NCBI RefSeq assembly: GCF_023278565.1
Contig: NC_064677.1
Coordinates: 2,480,001 to 2,544,000 of the forward strand
Source: Colletotrichum lupini
Taxonomy: Eukaryota > Ascomycota > Sordariomycetes > Glomerellales > Glomerellaceae
DNA length: 64,000 bases
Direction: 5' to 3'
Shown: piece by piece, positions 46,710 to 59,003 of the stretch
How the letters are laid out: each line of letters begins with the position of its first letter
Numbering within the stretch: position 1 is the first letter of the stretch
Position numbers and translations under genes: made by a program
The notes under the pieces: model-generated
Seen by the model: the letters and a program-made list of their open reading frames with translations, nothing else
The model's database searches: none
What the model was told of the DNA's origin: nothing

Positions 46710-48335
46710 GGTACCTGCCAGATAACGTGGTAAATCTCGAATTGGAAAGCTGCGATGATGATAGCCGCTTCTGCAACTAGCCTCTGAACAGAGCATACGC
46801 TGGCTGAGAAGAATCTCGCTGATGGAAGTCGAATGCCCTTTGGTGGGAATGAAACCTTAAAATCAGTATTGGTATGCCATGAAGGTATCGCACGAGGAAT
46901 AAATAGGCCTCGAAATGAAGGCTGGGTTTATGAGTGGCTGGTATGATTGATATGAACTTCAGAAGTTTACAGCCCGTACAGTATTGCCAGCAACACGGGC
47001 GTGGTTCAAGTCTGAGAGCCGTAGTGGCGCCTAAAAACTCAAAGGCATCACCGGCTTCGTAGGGATAGTAGGTTTCATTCCTGAAGGCCAAACTATTCCA
47101 TAGTGCAGGACGTTTCAAAACCTTGTCGACTGCGGTAGTCGTGATAGACGTTTTGTGTGCTTTCATTTGGTAAAGACTGGCACATAGGTCAACAGCTTAT
47201 CTCTATGAAAAGTAGGAGGTATTCAAACTACAGAAATAGAACCTCCTATGAACCGAACACCTCCGCCCTCTGTGACGGTACGTACAGTGTCAGGGTCAAC
47301 TTGCTTTTTCCGCATCCACAATGACAGCCATACTCGTGGCGGTGAGCCGGGGGAGACAGTCGGCACAACAAGAGACAACGCAGTGCTACAACACGCCTAC
47401 AAAGTCGGGCCACCACACCTTTCCCCCACGTTCAAGTAAGGCTCGCATCTGATAGGCGAGTCCAGAGAGGTCCTCAGTCATGCCGGGGAGCGCGAGCCGT
47501 CGGGTTCCGACGGGCTGGATATGCAGACCAGAGAAGATGACAGCCACCTTTGACATTCCCCGGGCCGGCACAGGCGGGAACGGCTTCCGGCATATGGACA
47601 GGTGCTGGCGGCCAAGGGAAAAAACACCTCAGACTACTATGTTCTCATCACCGACAAGAAGACATGAAGAGGCAGTAGTGGCGGTCAGGGAACGGAACGG
47701 GAGCGCGCAGCTGTCGGCGGCTCAGTGTACACGAAGAGAGGCCGACGTTGCTCAAAGGATGGTTCCCTGGCAAAGCTTTTCCTCTGATGAAGCAGGCTAA
47801 GAAGTATTTCATGCTTGAATTTCTTTTAAGAAAATAGAATGTTCATATTTATTAGAAGTCACTGAAGACAAGTATTGTCATTCAAGAGAGCGTTGGTATG
47901 CTCAAGACCTTACCATACCTCGGAAATATCGACTAATTCTCTGGACAAAGCGGCGTTTGAGTCTTTGTATCTACGTAATACATAAAGCAGCTGCCTCGGT
48001 CACAACCACGGACATGTCGAGGAAAGATCCCCCCTCGCCTCGACCACCGCCGAACCCACCACCAAGTCCGAGTTGAGGCACTATGTCTTCGTATCTCGGT
48101 TCATGCTTGGCGAAAGTTAGCACACGATTACATGCTATCGACATGACCAAAAAGCTAACATAAGGTTACGTAGTGACTAAAATATACATGGAAAGAACAA
48201 GGTCTTGGGTAGCAACTTGTTCACGTTGAACAACACCAGAAAACTTATATATGATGGAGACGTGCTGGAATACCGAATACTCCAACAGTTATAGGCATAC
48301 TTTCACAATATCAATCTTCAACACCGGGCAGTCTT
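46710..48335. other. Intergenic, no gene seen
   Basis: About 1.6 kb. A frame at 46777-47166 (-) encodes 129 residues without a recognisable domain; nothing else stands out. Confidence 0.4.
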
Positions 48336-49541
48336 TCATAGCCTAGACTTCTCTTTAAGCACCCATGTCCCCTCCCTAATCTCAAACTCTCTCCCCTTCT
48401 TCCATCCAAGCCACTCCTCGAGCGCCTTCTCACCACCATCACCAGGCGTAAGCGGAACGCCGACATACCCTCCCCCCTCAACACCAGGCCCCTGCCCCCG
48501 TCTCGGATCCTTATCCTCGCCGGCCGCCACAGCCAAACACGGCGTCTCTACCAACGTCACCGCCGGCCTTTGGTCACCTTCCCTCGCCGGCTCCGTCTCG
48601 AGCTCGTGATACTCCAACACGGGCGTACAACACGCATCCGTCCCGTCAAACACCTTCTCCCACTCCCCTCTCGTCCGGCTCTGAAAGATCTTGGTGAACA
48701 ACTCCCGCAGCTCCCCCCACCTCGCCCGATCGAACCTCTCCTCCTCCCACCCCTGCCCCGCCAACCCGAGCCCCTTGATAAACGCCGCAAAGAACTGCGG
48801 CTCCAGCGCCCCGACCGCAAAGTACTTGCCGTCCTTTGTCTCGTACGTGTCGTAGTACGGACACCCGCCGTCGAGCATGTTCCTCCCGCGCCCGTTGTCC
48901 CCGAGCGGGTTCTTGAGCGCGAACCGCGGGAACGTGGCCAAGTACGCCGACCCATCCACCATGTTGGCCTCCACGACCTGGCCCTTCCCACCGTTCCTCT
49001 CCCGTGCCAGCAGCGCCATCAGAATCCCCTGGAACAGCATCGCCCCGCCGCCTGCGAAGTCGGCCAAAATGTTCCACGGCGGGTGCGGCTTCTCCCCGTC
49101 CCGGCCGAGCATGCTCAGCGCCCCGGACACAGCGAGGTAATTGATATCGTGCCCCGCCATGTCTTTATACCGCCCGTCCCTTCGGAACCCCGTCATGCGG
49201 CCGTAAATCAAGCCCCTGTTTGCCTTTTCCAGGACCTCGGGCCCCAGCCCCAGCTTCTCTAGCACGCCCGGGCGGAAGGGGTCGATGAGCACGTCGGCCT
49301 TTTCGGCCAGGCGTTTAACGAGAGCGAGGCCGGCGGGCGATTTCAAGTCCACGGCGACGGAGGCCTTGTGGCGGGCTAGCATGTCTTCCGTCGGCAGGGG
49401 CGTGCGGCTTCCCTCGATGGCACGGTCGACGCGGAGGACAGAAGCGCCTGCGTCGGAGAGGAGCATGCCTGCAAAGGGACCCGGTGCGAGGCCGGCGAAT
49501 TCTAGAACCTTGATGCCTTTTAGGGGCGGAGGGCCGACCAT
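48336..49541 (-). CDS. CaiB/BaiF family III CoA-transferase / alpha-methylacyl-CoA racemase-like
   Basis: A single exon of 401 residues, start at 49541 ([22 protein letters not shown]). The opening [20 protein letters not shown] and the block [14 protein letters not shown] are standard for this family, which has an interlocked-dimer fold. Alpha-methylacyl-CoA racemases use a His/Asp pair: here [11 protein letters not shown] supplies the His and [10 protein letters not shown] the Asp, as in [26 protein letters not shown] covers the CoA-binding side. [17 protein letters not shown] is also typical. The likely reaction is epimerisation of 2-methylacyl-CoA thioesters, which lets branched fatty acids enter beta-oxidation in peroxisomes or mitochondria. 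The end EKSRL is close to a C-terminal peroxisomal signal (SRL, a PTS1-type tripeptide). A different CoA-transferase role cannot be excluded. The gene abuts the RIP-mutated retroelement at its 5' side. Confidence 0.9.
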   Translation of the reverse strand: MVGPPPLKGIKVLEFAGLAPGPFAGMLLSDAGASVLRVDRAIEGSRTPLPTEDMLARHKASVAVDLKSPAGLALVKRLAEKADVLIDPFRPGVLEKLGLGPEVLEKANRGLIYGRMTGFRRDGRYKDMAGHDINYLAVSGALSMLGRDGEKPHPPWNILADFAGGGAMLFQGILMALLARERNGGKGQVVEANMVDGSAYLATFPRFALKNPLGDNGRGRNMLDGGCPYYDTYETKDGKYFAVGALEPQFFAAFIKGLGLAGQGWEEERFDRARWGELRELFTKIFQSRTRGEWEKVFDGTDACCTPVLEYHELETEPAREGDQRPAVTLVETPCLAVAAGEDKDPRRGQGPGVEGGGYVGVPLTPGDGGEKALEEWLGWKKGREFEIREGTWVLKEKSRL

Positions 49542-50216
49542 GGTTGCTAGGTAATCTACTTAGACGATGTTGAAGATGGTTGAGTGTAAGATGAGGATAA
49601 ATGTAAGAAGACTTGGGATAATGACAATGTCTTTATGTACTTGATTCTAAGTGACTTAGTACTTGTTCGTAATACTGTAAGAAATCTTTACGGATACATG
49701 TAGACGAAATTGTTGCAGAATTGTGAAATAAAGTAATCCCGGTTGTTAGTTGTGACCGAGACATGAGCCCGGTAAACTTAGAGTTGGGGAAGCTCCCAAG
49801 AAGCCGAGGCAGTGTCCGCCTGTGGGCGGGTGGTCGGAGTTGCTGAAAACAAGCAACTCCTAGCACTGGCACCGAATCGCGGGGGGGACGGGACGGGAGC
49901 TACTGTGGGGTCGGTGAGCACCTTATTGCCGGTGCATGATGTACTCGGTGTGGGGTTCCTGAAGATGATGTGAGGTGGTTGCTTGATATGGACTTCAACA
50001 CAGGGCCGATGGGATGGGACGAGATTTCGTTGGCCCTTAAGTATTCCGTACTTTTATCACTTTTGAGAGTGCCAAGTACTCCAAGTGTATAGGTATCCAC
50101 AAGAGCAGCCCTTATTGAAGTTTATTCCTTCTTAAGTGGTGATATGTAATACAATTCATACAGCCCCTGCGTACCTATACTCTAGTGTCTAGGTAAGGTA
50201 TACTTTTATATATAAG
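49542..50216. other. Intergenic, left flank of the retroelement
   Basis: 675 bases of promoter-side sequence of the CoA-transferase gene. Composition drops towards AT near 50100, but CpA and TpG are still present, unlike inside the element. Confidence 0.4.
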
Positions 50217-50221
50217 ATAAT
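50217..50221. repeat. Left target-site duplication ATAAT
   Basis: ATAAT directly before the left LTR; the same five bases follow the right LTR at 57645-57649. Confidence 0.85.
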
Positions 50222-50426
50222 TATTAGTATCCTTATTATAGGGTAGTTAGTTCGAACCGTAGTTAACGAAGAGATTAATTAAATTATATAAATATCTGCG
50301 TAGTAAGTATAAAAAAGAGGTTTTAATTATAAGTTAGGCTAGCTATAATAATCGTAAATAGGGCCCCTAATTAGCCCCTGCGCAGTCGGCTATATACTAT
50401 AGTTAAATTAGATTTCTAATCTAATA
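50222..50426. repeat. Left LTR (3' LTR if minus orientation)
   Basis: 205 bases, starting TATTAGTATCC and ending CTAATA. It keeps the CpC-rich stretch GGGCCCCTAATTAGCCCC, which RIP (CpA-targeting) would spare. It pairs with the copy at 57440-57644. Confidence 0.88.
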
Positions 50427-53400
50427 CTAACTTTCTCTTTTTTTTATTAATTTAATTACTATAGTTAGAGGTATAATTCGACCTCGGGCCCGTTTATTAA
50501 GTTATCTCCTTTTCCCCCTTTTTTTTATTTTTTTTATATAACCTATCCCTCTATTTATATAATAACTTTTTTATTACTTACGAATTACTCTAATCCCTTA
50601 TTTAGTACTACTTTTATAAAAGCGTTTACGAGGTTATTTTTATTATTAATCTAACGGATCTTAAGTATCTCGCGCTTTTTATATAATTACTTAAGGGCTA
50701 TAATATCAATTATAAGCCTCTTTTCCTTCGTCGTTCTTAATTTAATAAGGTATTTATATAGCGAGTAGGAATTAGTATAAATAACCGTTAGAATAAGTAA
50801 AAAGCTAATTCGATCGGTAATCTTTTTTAGTATTATTAAAATTATATAAGAGAAGTTAACGCCGTTAATTATATTATAAACTTCTAACCTTAGTATACTT
50901 CTTATTATTTATTTATTTTTAGTTAACGAGTAGTAAATTATATTATTATATATAGTAAATTCGCTCTCACTTATACTCTTATTAGCTAGGATAATAATAT
51001 ACCTTAATTACGAAATAAAGTCGTTATTATTTATAAATAACCTATTAATAAAGACGTAGAGCTTATTAATTATAAAGTTAATTAAGTAATAAACGAGACC
51101 TCGATCGAGATTTATTTTTTACTATTTAAGCTACTTATTAAGTACCTCGACGTTTTATTTAGTTAAATTTATAACTTATACTACTCTAATATAATTAAAA
51201 ACCGCCTCGGGCTAATAAATACTTATAATATATACCCCTCGCGCAAGCTTAGCTTTATATTACTTCTTAATATTAATTATATTTAGATTAATAAAGTTAA
51301 TCTTTTTATTTTACCCCTTTTATTAAAAAACAACGGTTTTCCTTTTAATTATAAAAATCCTATTATTAAATACTAGGGGAGTATTTATTATAAGGACCTC
51401 TTTTAGCTTTATTACGAAGCCCGCTTTTTAAAGCTCTTTATCCTCTTTTTTTATAAAGTTAATATTAAATAGGCCTAATATATTATCGGTTTATATTCTG
51501 ATAATCCTAAATTAGTTATTTTTATACTCTATAATTAGTAAGTACGGGTTATATATAGAGGTAACTATTAATAATTAATTAATATAAAAATCGTAATATA
51601 TAGCTTACTAATAAGTACCCGATTCTATAAGCCTATATAATAGCTTAAATACTTTAATAATCGTACTTTCTAAGTACTTACTAGCTATTTCCTTTAGTAA
51701 ATAGGCTAGGATTTTCCTTATAAGCCCTATAACTAATTAAGTATAGGCCTAGGTAATATTATAGCTCTAAATCTCGTATCCCTTTTTTTATAATAATACT
51801 ATTAGTACTATTATTAATCGTTAGCTATAGCACTATATAATAAGTAATTATATAAGTAGCGTCGCTTTTTTAATATCGCCGTACCCCTAAATTACGTATT
51901 TAAACTTCTTATACGGCTAGGGTATTCGTTTCCCTTTAATCTTACGAACTATTTATAATTTAAATATATAGAGGTTTATATATTTTTTTAGGTCGTATAA
52001 GATAAATTAATAAACCACTCGATTATAAAGAGTATTTATTTTAATAAGATTTAATCCCTTATACGGCTTTTTAATAATTATAATTATACCTTCTTTACGT
52101 AGTTTAACTACTAGCTCGAAATTAGCTTTCTTTTTTACTATATAAAAAGTATTAATTACCTCGTTATTAATAATAAATTGCCGCGTTAGGGCTTACCGTC
52201 GTAATCTTCTGTAACGTCTTACTAATAATATTAATACCCTTTTAATAATTTCCTCTTCCTCGTCGTTTATTAATATTACTACGACGATTTCGTTAAAAAT
52301 AATTTCTTATACCTTTACTACGGGTTATATAGTTTCCCCTAGCTCTTTTTTTTTTATAAATTAGAAATTACTTTATTAAGATTTATATAATACGGTCTAA
52401 CTACCGTAATTAATATTTTAAGTAACTAGTTACGATTTCTCGTAACTATATAAGAGCGCTCGTTAATAAAAATTAATTTATATAGCCTAGCTTATTATTA
52501 AGTAATTTCGCGCTATACTTATATATCTAAATTTAGTAATATATTTAAATTATCCCCTATATCGGGCTTATTACGTATAGTAATTACTTTATTAATTTAC
52601 TTTTTTATATTTATCTCGCGCAGTACTTATATTACTTTTTTAATTACTTAAGCTCGTTAGCTTATGCTTAGTAATAATAGCGAGGCTAAGGTCGTTCTTA
52701 AATATACTTTAAATACTAATAGCGTTAATATAAGTCCGTTAGGCCCTATAGTATTATTATAGTATTTAAGTACTATCTAAAGGCATTCGTCGTTAGTAAA
52801 ATCCGGATTTTCCTCTTTAATAATTCTAAACGCCCTTTTTAATTACTAATATACCCTTTTTACTTTTCTAATACTATAATACGCTTTAATAAGTACGACT
52901 TTTAGCTATATACTATAAGCCGTCGTATTATCTTTAAATTTTACTAACTTAAAGCTAGTACTAGCGTCGGTTTTAATACCGTTTAGTAATCCCTAATATA
53001 TATTAATTTAGCTTTTTCGTAAAGCTACTTATACTATTTTTACTTATAGATCCTAGAAGAATTACCTTATTTAAAAAGATATAGCTACGTCGATTATATA
53101 TAATACTAACTAACTATTTAAATAAAAAATATTAATAACGATTTCCTAATTAAAATTAAGCTTATTACGTAATTTAAACTTAAATCTACGTAGGCTTTGC
53201 GTATTTATTTAGTATTAATAATATACTTTCGTTAACTACTTTAGCGCCCCTATTTTAATATTATTATTACTTAATTACTTTAAGAAGTTATATAGCCTCG
53301 TAACTAACGGGTGCCTAAATCTCTAGTATAGTTTTCTAAGCTTACTTTCCGTTAAGTAATTAATTAATTTCGTATTGTTAGTAAGCTTTATAAACGTATA

Positions 53401-56400
53401 TCCCCATCGTTATTTAATTATTTCGAAGTACTTACTATTAAAAATTCTATTCCTCATATTATTAAATATAATACCTAGTCGATCTATATTTTTTAAATAT
53501 AAAGGAAATAGGGTATTAATAAGTAAAATATAAAAAGTTATCGTTCCGAAGTACGTTTCTACTTTTATTATACTTAGGGCGACGATTTCCTTACTTAAGT
53601 TAAAACTAATCCTTATAATACCCGCTATTAACGTATTAAGCGTTATTAGCGCAATCTTCTATAATACTTAGAATTACCCTTTTTTTTTTTAGTTAACTAT
53701 TACGATACCTTAATATTTAAAATAATCTTATAAAAATTATCTAGGCCGTATTTTTTGCTCGTATAAAATACTTATACGAGCTTAGTATTCGAGGGATCTA
53801 AGTAATATAAAAAGGACCCCTCTAGCTACCCCTAGATTTACTTAGTATTATATTCTTTTTTTTTAAATATTAAGAAAAATAGCGTCTTCTCCTTAATTAT
53901 TAAAAAAATAGGCTTTAGCCTTATTAGATTTGCCCTTTTAGCCGCTTTTATATCCGTTATCTAAGGGACCTTCCTTTATTATTTATAAATAAAAGCTTAT
54001 TTATTAAGAGCTTTTATTACTCTTTATTTATTTAGCCTCGTATATCCTCTAAAGGCTAACGGGGCGAAAAAAGAGTAGTTAATATCGTCGATTTTATTAT
54101 AATCTAATTTATTAGTATAGGGGGTAAGATTTTTTTTATTTTTTAAATTTCTTATAGAGGGTATATACTTTAAGCCGCTATTTTAGCTACTATTACTAAG
54201 TTTTATACCCCCGGATTTACTTTTATATATAACGAGGAATTAGTTAAACCGACGAGGGCTAGTTTTACTATTTACTACCCTTAACTTTCTATACTATTTA
54301 TATAATTTAGTACGCTCTTCCTCGGAGTAGTTACTTAACTAATATCTATCCTTTTTATAAATATAATATTACCTCTTTTATTACCCTACTTATAAGTTAA
54401 ATCTCTATTTATTTAATAAATCTAGGCCTCCTTATTAGTAATTACCGTATTTAGCCTCTTTTCCTTTTTTATTATACGTTTAATCGACTTAATATTATTA
54501 ATAAGGGCCGTCGTATACTTAGAAATAGGTTTAGTATAGTATTTTTATTTTAATATTAAAACTAAATCTTAGCCTCGAGTAGAGCGTCTCGTAGTTTTTA
54601 AATAACTAATATAAAGTTATTTTTATTTTTAATATATACCAGACTGTAGTATAAAGATATCTAACTTTCTATTTATTTATCCCCTTATTTAGCTAGGTTT
54701 TTATTAGCTTATTAATTCGATTAATAAGCTTTTTAAAAATTTCTATTCGTAATTTACTTTCTATTATCCTAGCTATAAATATAAAAAAAATCGCTCGTAG
54801 CTTAGATAAGAGCTCTAGGTTCTTATTATAAATCTCGAAATAGCTTCGGATTACGTTAATTATATTAAAAAAGTTATTTTAATCGAGATTACGCACCGCT
54901 TCGTAATAATAATTAAAGGCTTTATTTACGAATACGATATTAATTACCAAATAGTACTAATATTCCCTAATTCCGACTTTTTCGTAGTAATTATAAAATA
55001 TTATTAGGGTTTTTTATAAGACCTTATACTTCCCCTTAAAGTATAATTTCTTTTTTAAAAAGATCTTTTTAAAGTTTATAAATTACCTCGTATTTATTAT
55101 TAAATTTTCGGTATTTATATACGATCCTTACGTTACTACGTACTATTAATAACTTCGGGTTATTTACCTCTTTTTTTATTAACTAATTAGTACCGAATTT
55201 CGTATTAATAATAGTAACGAGTTATAAATCGAAATAGGTAGAATTATTAATTATCGTACTTTTAATACTATATTTTACCCCGGTATATCCTTTTATAACG
55301 ATAGATTTCCGTTAATAATTATAGGGAGGAAATTTAGGTCGTTTACTTTTTTTCTAAATTCGTTAAAGTAATTATACGCTCTATTAACTTATACTTAGTT
55401 CTATAATATAAATTCCTCTTTTATAATTATCGCTATTAGTATTTTATATAGCTCTCGTAATTATAATTACGCTAGTAATACCCCTTATTTATAAAAGAAT
55501 TTATTAACTATTTTTATAATTCCTAGGCTTACGCTCGCGAACTATTTATTTAATTAATAACTAAGGTCGTTTATAATTTTATAAAATAGGGGTTACTCCT
55601 ATAGCTCCTTTTTTTTATAAACCTTAATTAAATAGATTAATACTGCGTTAATTTACTTATTATTAAGCTAATTTACGATTCTATATATTTATATCCTTTA
55701 ATAATCCGGGTTAATATTTACTTATTTATAAAGGATTAAGATTCTATTTAAGATCGGGTTTCGTCCTCTTTTTTTTTATTTTAACTCGCTAAGGGTCGTA
55801 TTTTAGCTTATACTTATATTAGTAATTATTAGCGTATTTAATTTTAATAAAAATATATTTAATCTATGTACTAATTATAATAAATCCGTGCTTTTACTAC
55901 TTAATAAATTTATTAGGGTCTAAGAAATTCCCGCTTCTTCTTACTATCTCGCTACTACTCTCGTTTTTATTATTTTTAATAATTATTACTACCCTTTTAA
56001 ATTGCTAGCTATTATACTTACTAAGATCCTCCTTTTTATTTAATATAAAAGGGTAGGTTTTAGTAGTTCCTTTTTACAATAATAGTAATAAACGTTTATA
56101 TTATTATAAAAAAATATAGTAATTAGTCTCGGGATTTTTATTAATTACCGATTTCCGCTATCCCGTATACTTTTAGCTTTTTAAGCTTCGTACTTTTTAT
56201 AATTTCTAAATAGCTTCTTTCTTTAACTTACCTCTTTTAGGGTAGTATTTTATAAAAATAATTAAAAATAAACGCCGGGTAGCTTATAAAAAAGCTATAT
56301 AAGCTATTAAAAACTATATAGGCCGTTAAGTATAATTAATAAGGTTAAGCCCTCTTTTTTATAAAATCGTAGATTTTAAGGACTTATTAAAAATACTTAC

Positions 56401-57439
56401 TTATTACTTATACGTAATAAGGTTAAATATTTTAAAAATCTTATTTTTTATGGCCTCTCGGTACTCTATTTTATATTTTTTAAATAGTCTTTTTCGTAGC
56501 TTAATTATAATTAAGTAATTATTACTTATTAGTAATCCTTTTTATTACTTAGTTAATTTTTTAAAATTAGTAATTTTATACCGGGAGCTAGTATAAAAAA
56601 AGCCCTTTAGTAGCCCTCTAAAAGATTCTTTTCTTTTCCTCTTAGATCCTCGTTTTTTTAGCTTTTTTTTAGGTTAATAATAACTTTAATAAGAGGTTAT
56701 AAAACTACTTTAGGGTAGCCGCTTTCTTCTTAAGTTAATCTCTAAGATCCGTAATATTTTTAACTCAATATTATTAGGATTTTTAAATCCCCTCCTCCCT
56801 TATTAAACTATTTTTTATATTATATTCCTAAGTAATATTCGGGGGGTAATTAAGGGAGCTATAAAGAGGTTATTTAAATCGCGGGCTTAAAGTTATACTT
56901 ATAAGATCTTTATAATAATAGACTTTTTTATATATTATAGATCTCTTAACTTAATAACTCTTATAAAGTTACTTTTATTATTAAATAAGAATATTTACGT
57001 TTAGAGATCCCTTTTTTCAATCGCGCAGTACTTTTTTATATTATATTATTAAGCTTATTTATTATACTAATTAATTAAGTAAGTAGTCGTTACGTAAGTA
57101 TTTTTTTTTATTAATTTAACTAGTTAATTTTTAATTACGGGCTAGCTATAGAAAAGTTATTTAATAAAAAAGCTATTCAGAGTAATAATAAAAGGCTAGT
57201 TATTTAAGTAGTTTTATTAATTAACGTAGTTTAACGTAATAAACATCGACCTCTCGTAAATAGTAAAGGGCTACGATTATTTAATTCTATATAGTATTTA
57301 AGAATCGCTTCTTTTTTTATTTACTTTTATAAAATTAATTAGTACGAATCTCTTATTTTATATAATATTAAGAGGTCGTCTTTTTTATATAATAAAATAC
57401 CTTACTAATTTACGATAATAAAATTTAATTACTAATTAG

Positions 57440-57644
57440 TATTAGTATCCTTATTATAGGGTAATTAGTTTAAACCGTAATTAACGAAGAGATTAATTAA
57501 ACTATATAAATATCTATATAATAAGTATAAAAAGGAGGTTCTAACTATAGGTTAGGCTAGCTATGATAATTATAAATAGGGCCCCTAATTAGCCCCTGCG
57601 TAGTCGGCTATATGCCGCGGTCGAATTAGACTTCTAATCCGATA
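57440..57644. repeat. Right LTR (5' LTR if minus orientation)
   Basis: 205 bases, the same length as the left LTR, with about 26 transition differences. Some sites are less mutated here than on the left (for example GCCGCGGTCG near 57614) and others more, so each copy was hit independently. Confidence 0.88.
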
Positions 57645-57649
57645 ATAAT
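57645..57649. repeat. Right target-site duplication ATAAT
   Basis: Matches the five bases before the left LTR (50217-50221). Confidence 0.85.
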
Positions 57650-57931
57650 AGATATAATAACTATTAGAAAGAATTAATGATTTGGCATTGTAAGAACATT
57701 TCCTCCTCGATACCTAGACATGCCTATCGTCTAAGATTGTAGATATTATTGACATGTAAATGTTTTAGCGCAGTATCCGTATACTCACATGAGAAAGTAG
57801 AGCGCTTCCTAACACTGCCCAGACAGCAATCAACATGACATATTCCCCCCAAAAAGGTATCTTACAAATTATTGTTCACGAACAGAACCATCGCACACAA
57901 TACCATTCAGCCCAAGCTCCAAAAAGCGCAC

Positions 57932-59003
57932 TCAAAGATTCATCGAAACGCCGGGATCAACTCCATTCAGCAGCTCCACAGTCTCCTCCCACACCCGCCC
58001 CTGCATCTGCTCCCCCTCCTCGCCCTGCATGACCTTCGGGAACCGCACGACGACGCAGTCGCTCATGTACCGCCCGTGGGCCTCCTCGCCGGCGAACACG
58101 CTCGCCGTCAGGCACCGCGACCCGACCTCGGCCGACCGCGCCAGCAGCTTCAGCCCGACCTTGACGACGATCGTCAGCGGGAAGGGGATGTTGCGGAACA
58201 GCGCCGTCGCGCAGAGGCCCGGGTTCAGCGTCGTCACCTGCACCCGCCCCTTGCCAGACGCGTCCGCCGCGATGGCCATCTGCCGCGCCAGGATCACCTG
58301 CATCAGCTTCGACGTGTTGTACCGGTCCGTCAGGCTCTTGTTGGTGTTGAGGGCCTTGTAAATGTCTTCCTCGTTGCGTTCGTGGAACTTGGCCTGCGGG
58401 GCACGAATTGCGTGTAAGTGGATGGAAACTCTCCCATGATACTACCACGCGCAGTATGAGGTAGAAATGAGGGGGGAAAAGCACAACAAAACTCACCATT
58501 TGACTCGCATCCGAAGCGACAATCACAATCTTGGGCGTAACATTATGCGTCTTGCCCGTCCTCCTCAGCACCGGCAACAACTTCAACCCCAACAAAAACG
58601 TGCTCAGCACGTTCACCGTAATCGTGCTCTCCCACCCCTCGGCGTCGACCCTCTTGCCCGTCGCGATGCTCGCGTTCAGCACCGCAAAGTCCAGCCTCGG
58701 CAGCTTGTCCGCGCGCGCCGCAAACTCCTTGACGCTCTCAAACGACGCCTGGTCCAGCGGCCACACCTCGACGACGCCGCGCCGGCCCGTCGTCAGCTCA
58801 ATGTCCGTCTTGGCCGCCTCGCCTTTGTCGGTGCTGCGCACGGCGAGGATCACCTTGGCGGCGTTGAGCCGCACAAAGTGCCGCGCCGCTTCGAGGCCCA
58901 GGCCGACGTTGGAGCCCGTGACGATGATGGTGCGGCCGGCGCAGTCGTCGGATGGGTAGGGGAGCTTTTTGAATTGAGAGCGGAGGAAGTCTACTGCCAT
59001 CAT
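57932..59003 (-). CDS. Short-chain dehydrogenase, retinol dehydrogenase-like
   Basis: NAD(P)-dependent oxidoreductase of unknown substrate. Two exons (59003-58497, 58393-57932) join in phase to 322 residues. The start MMAVDFLRSQFKKLPYP leads to the cofactor motif TGSNVGLG (TGxxxGxG) and LAVRSTDKGEAA, the strand-2 Arg that often favours NADP. DFAVLNASIA is the NNAG-type motif (here NAS). The catalytic Ser is likely in VIVASDASQM, right at the intron; YNTSK in exon 2 gives YxxxK. VTTLNPGLCATALFRN is the following P-G block. The length and the WPLDQASFESVKEF strand fit the WWOX/RDH11-14-like group of fungal SDRs. It lies 280 bases right of the dead retroelement, its stop codon facing it. Confidence 0.9.

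Larger units (their letters stand above)
50222..57644 (-). mobile_element. LTR retrotransposon degraded by RIP, probably minus orientation
   Basis: Two direct repeats of 205 bases (50222-50426 and 57440-57644) bound a 7423-base block and are flanked by a perfect 5-base duplication (ATAAT), the mark of integrase-mediated insertion. By hand alignment the LTRs differ at about 26 sites, all C/T or G/A transitions with no gaps. The interior is extremely AT-rich, almost lacks CpA and TpG, yet keeps many CpG, as expected of RIP, which targets CpA. No open frame of 60 codons survives from about 50100 to 57835, so gag and pol are not readable and the superfamily (Ty1/copia or Ty3/gypsy) cannot be told. 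Ends read TA..TA, fitting mutated TG..CA. A pyrimidine run (CTTTCTCTTTTTTTT, 50431-50445) just inside the left LTR looks like the complement of a polypurine tract, so transcription would run right to left. The element is dead. Confidence 0.9.

Noticed and set aside
46777..47166. Open frame of 129 codons on the minus strand
   Set aside because: Part of it looks protein-like, but there is no family match, no flanking exon that fits and no clear promoter side; not enough to call.
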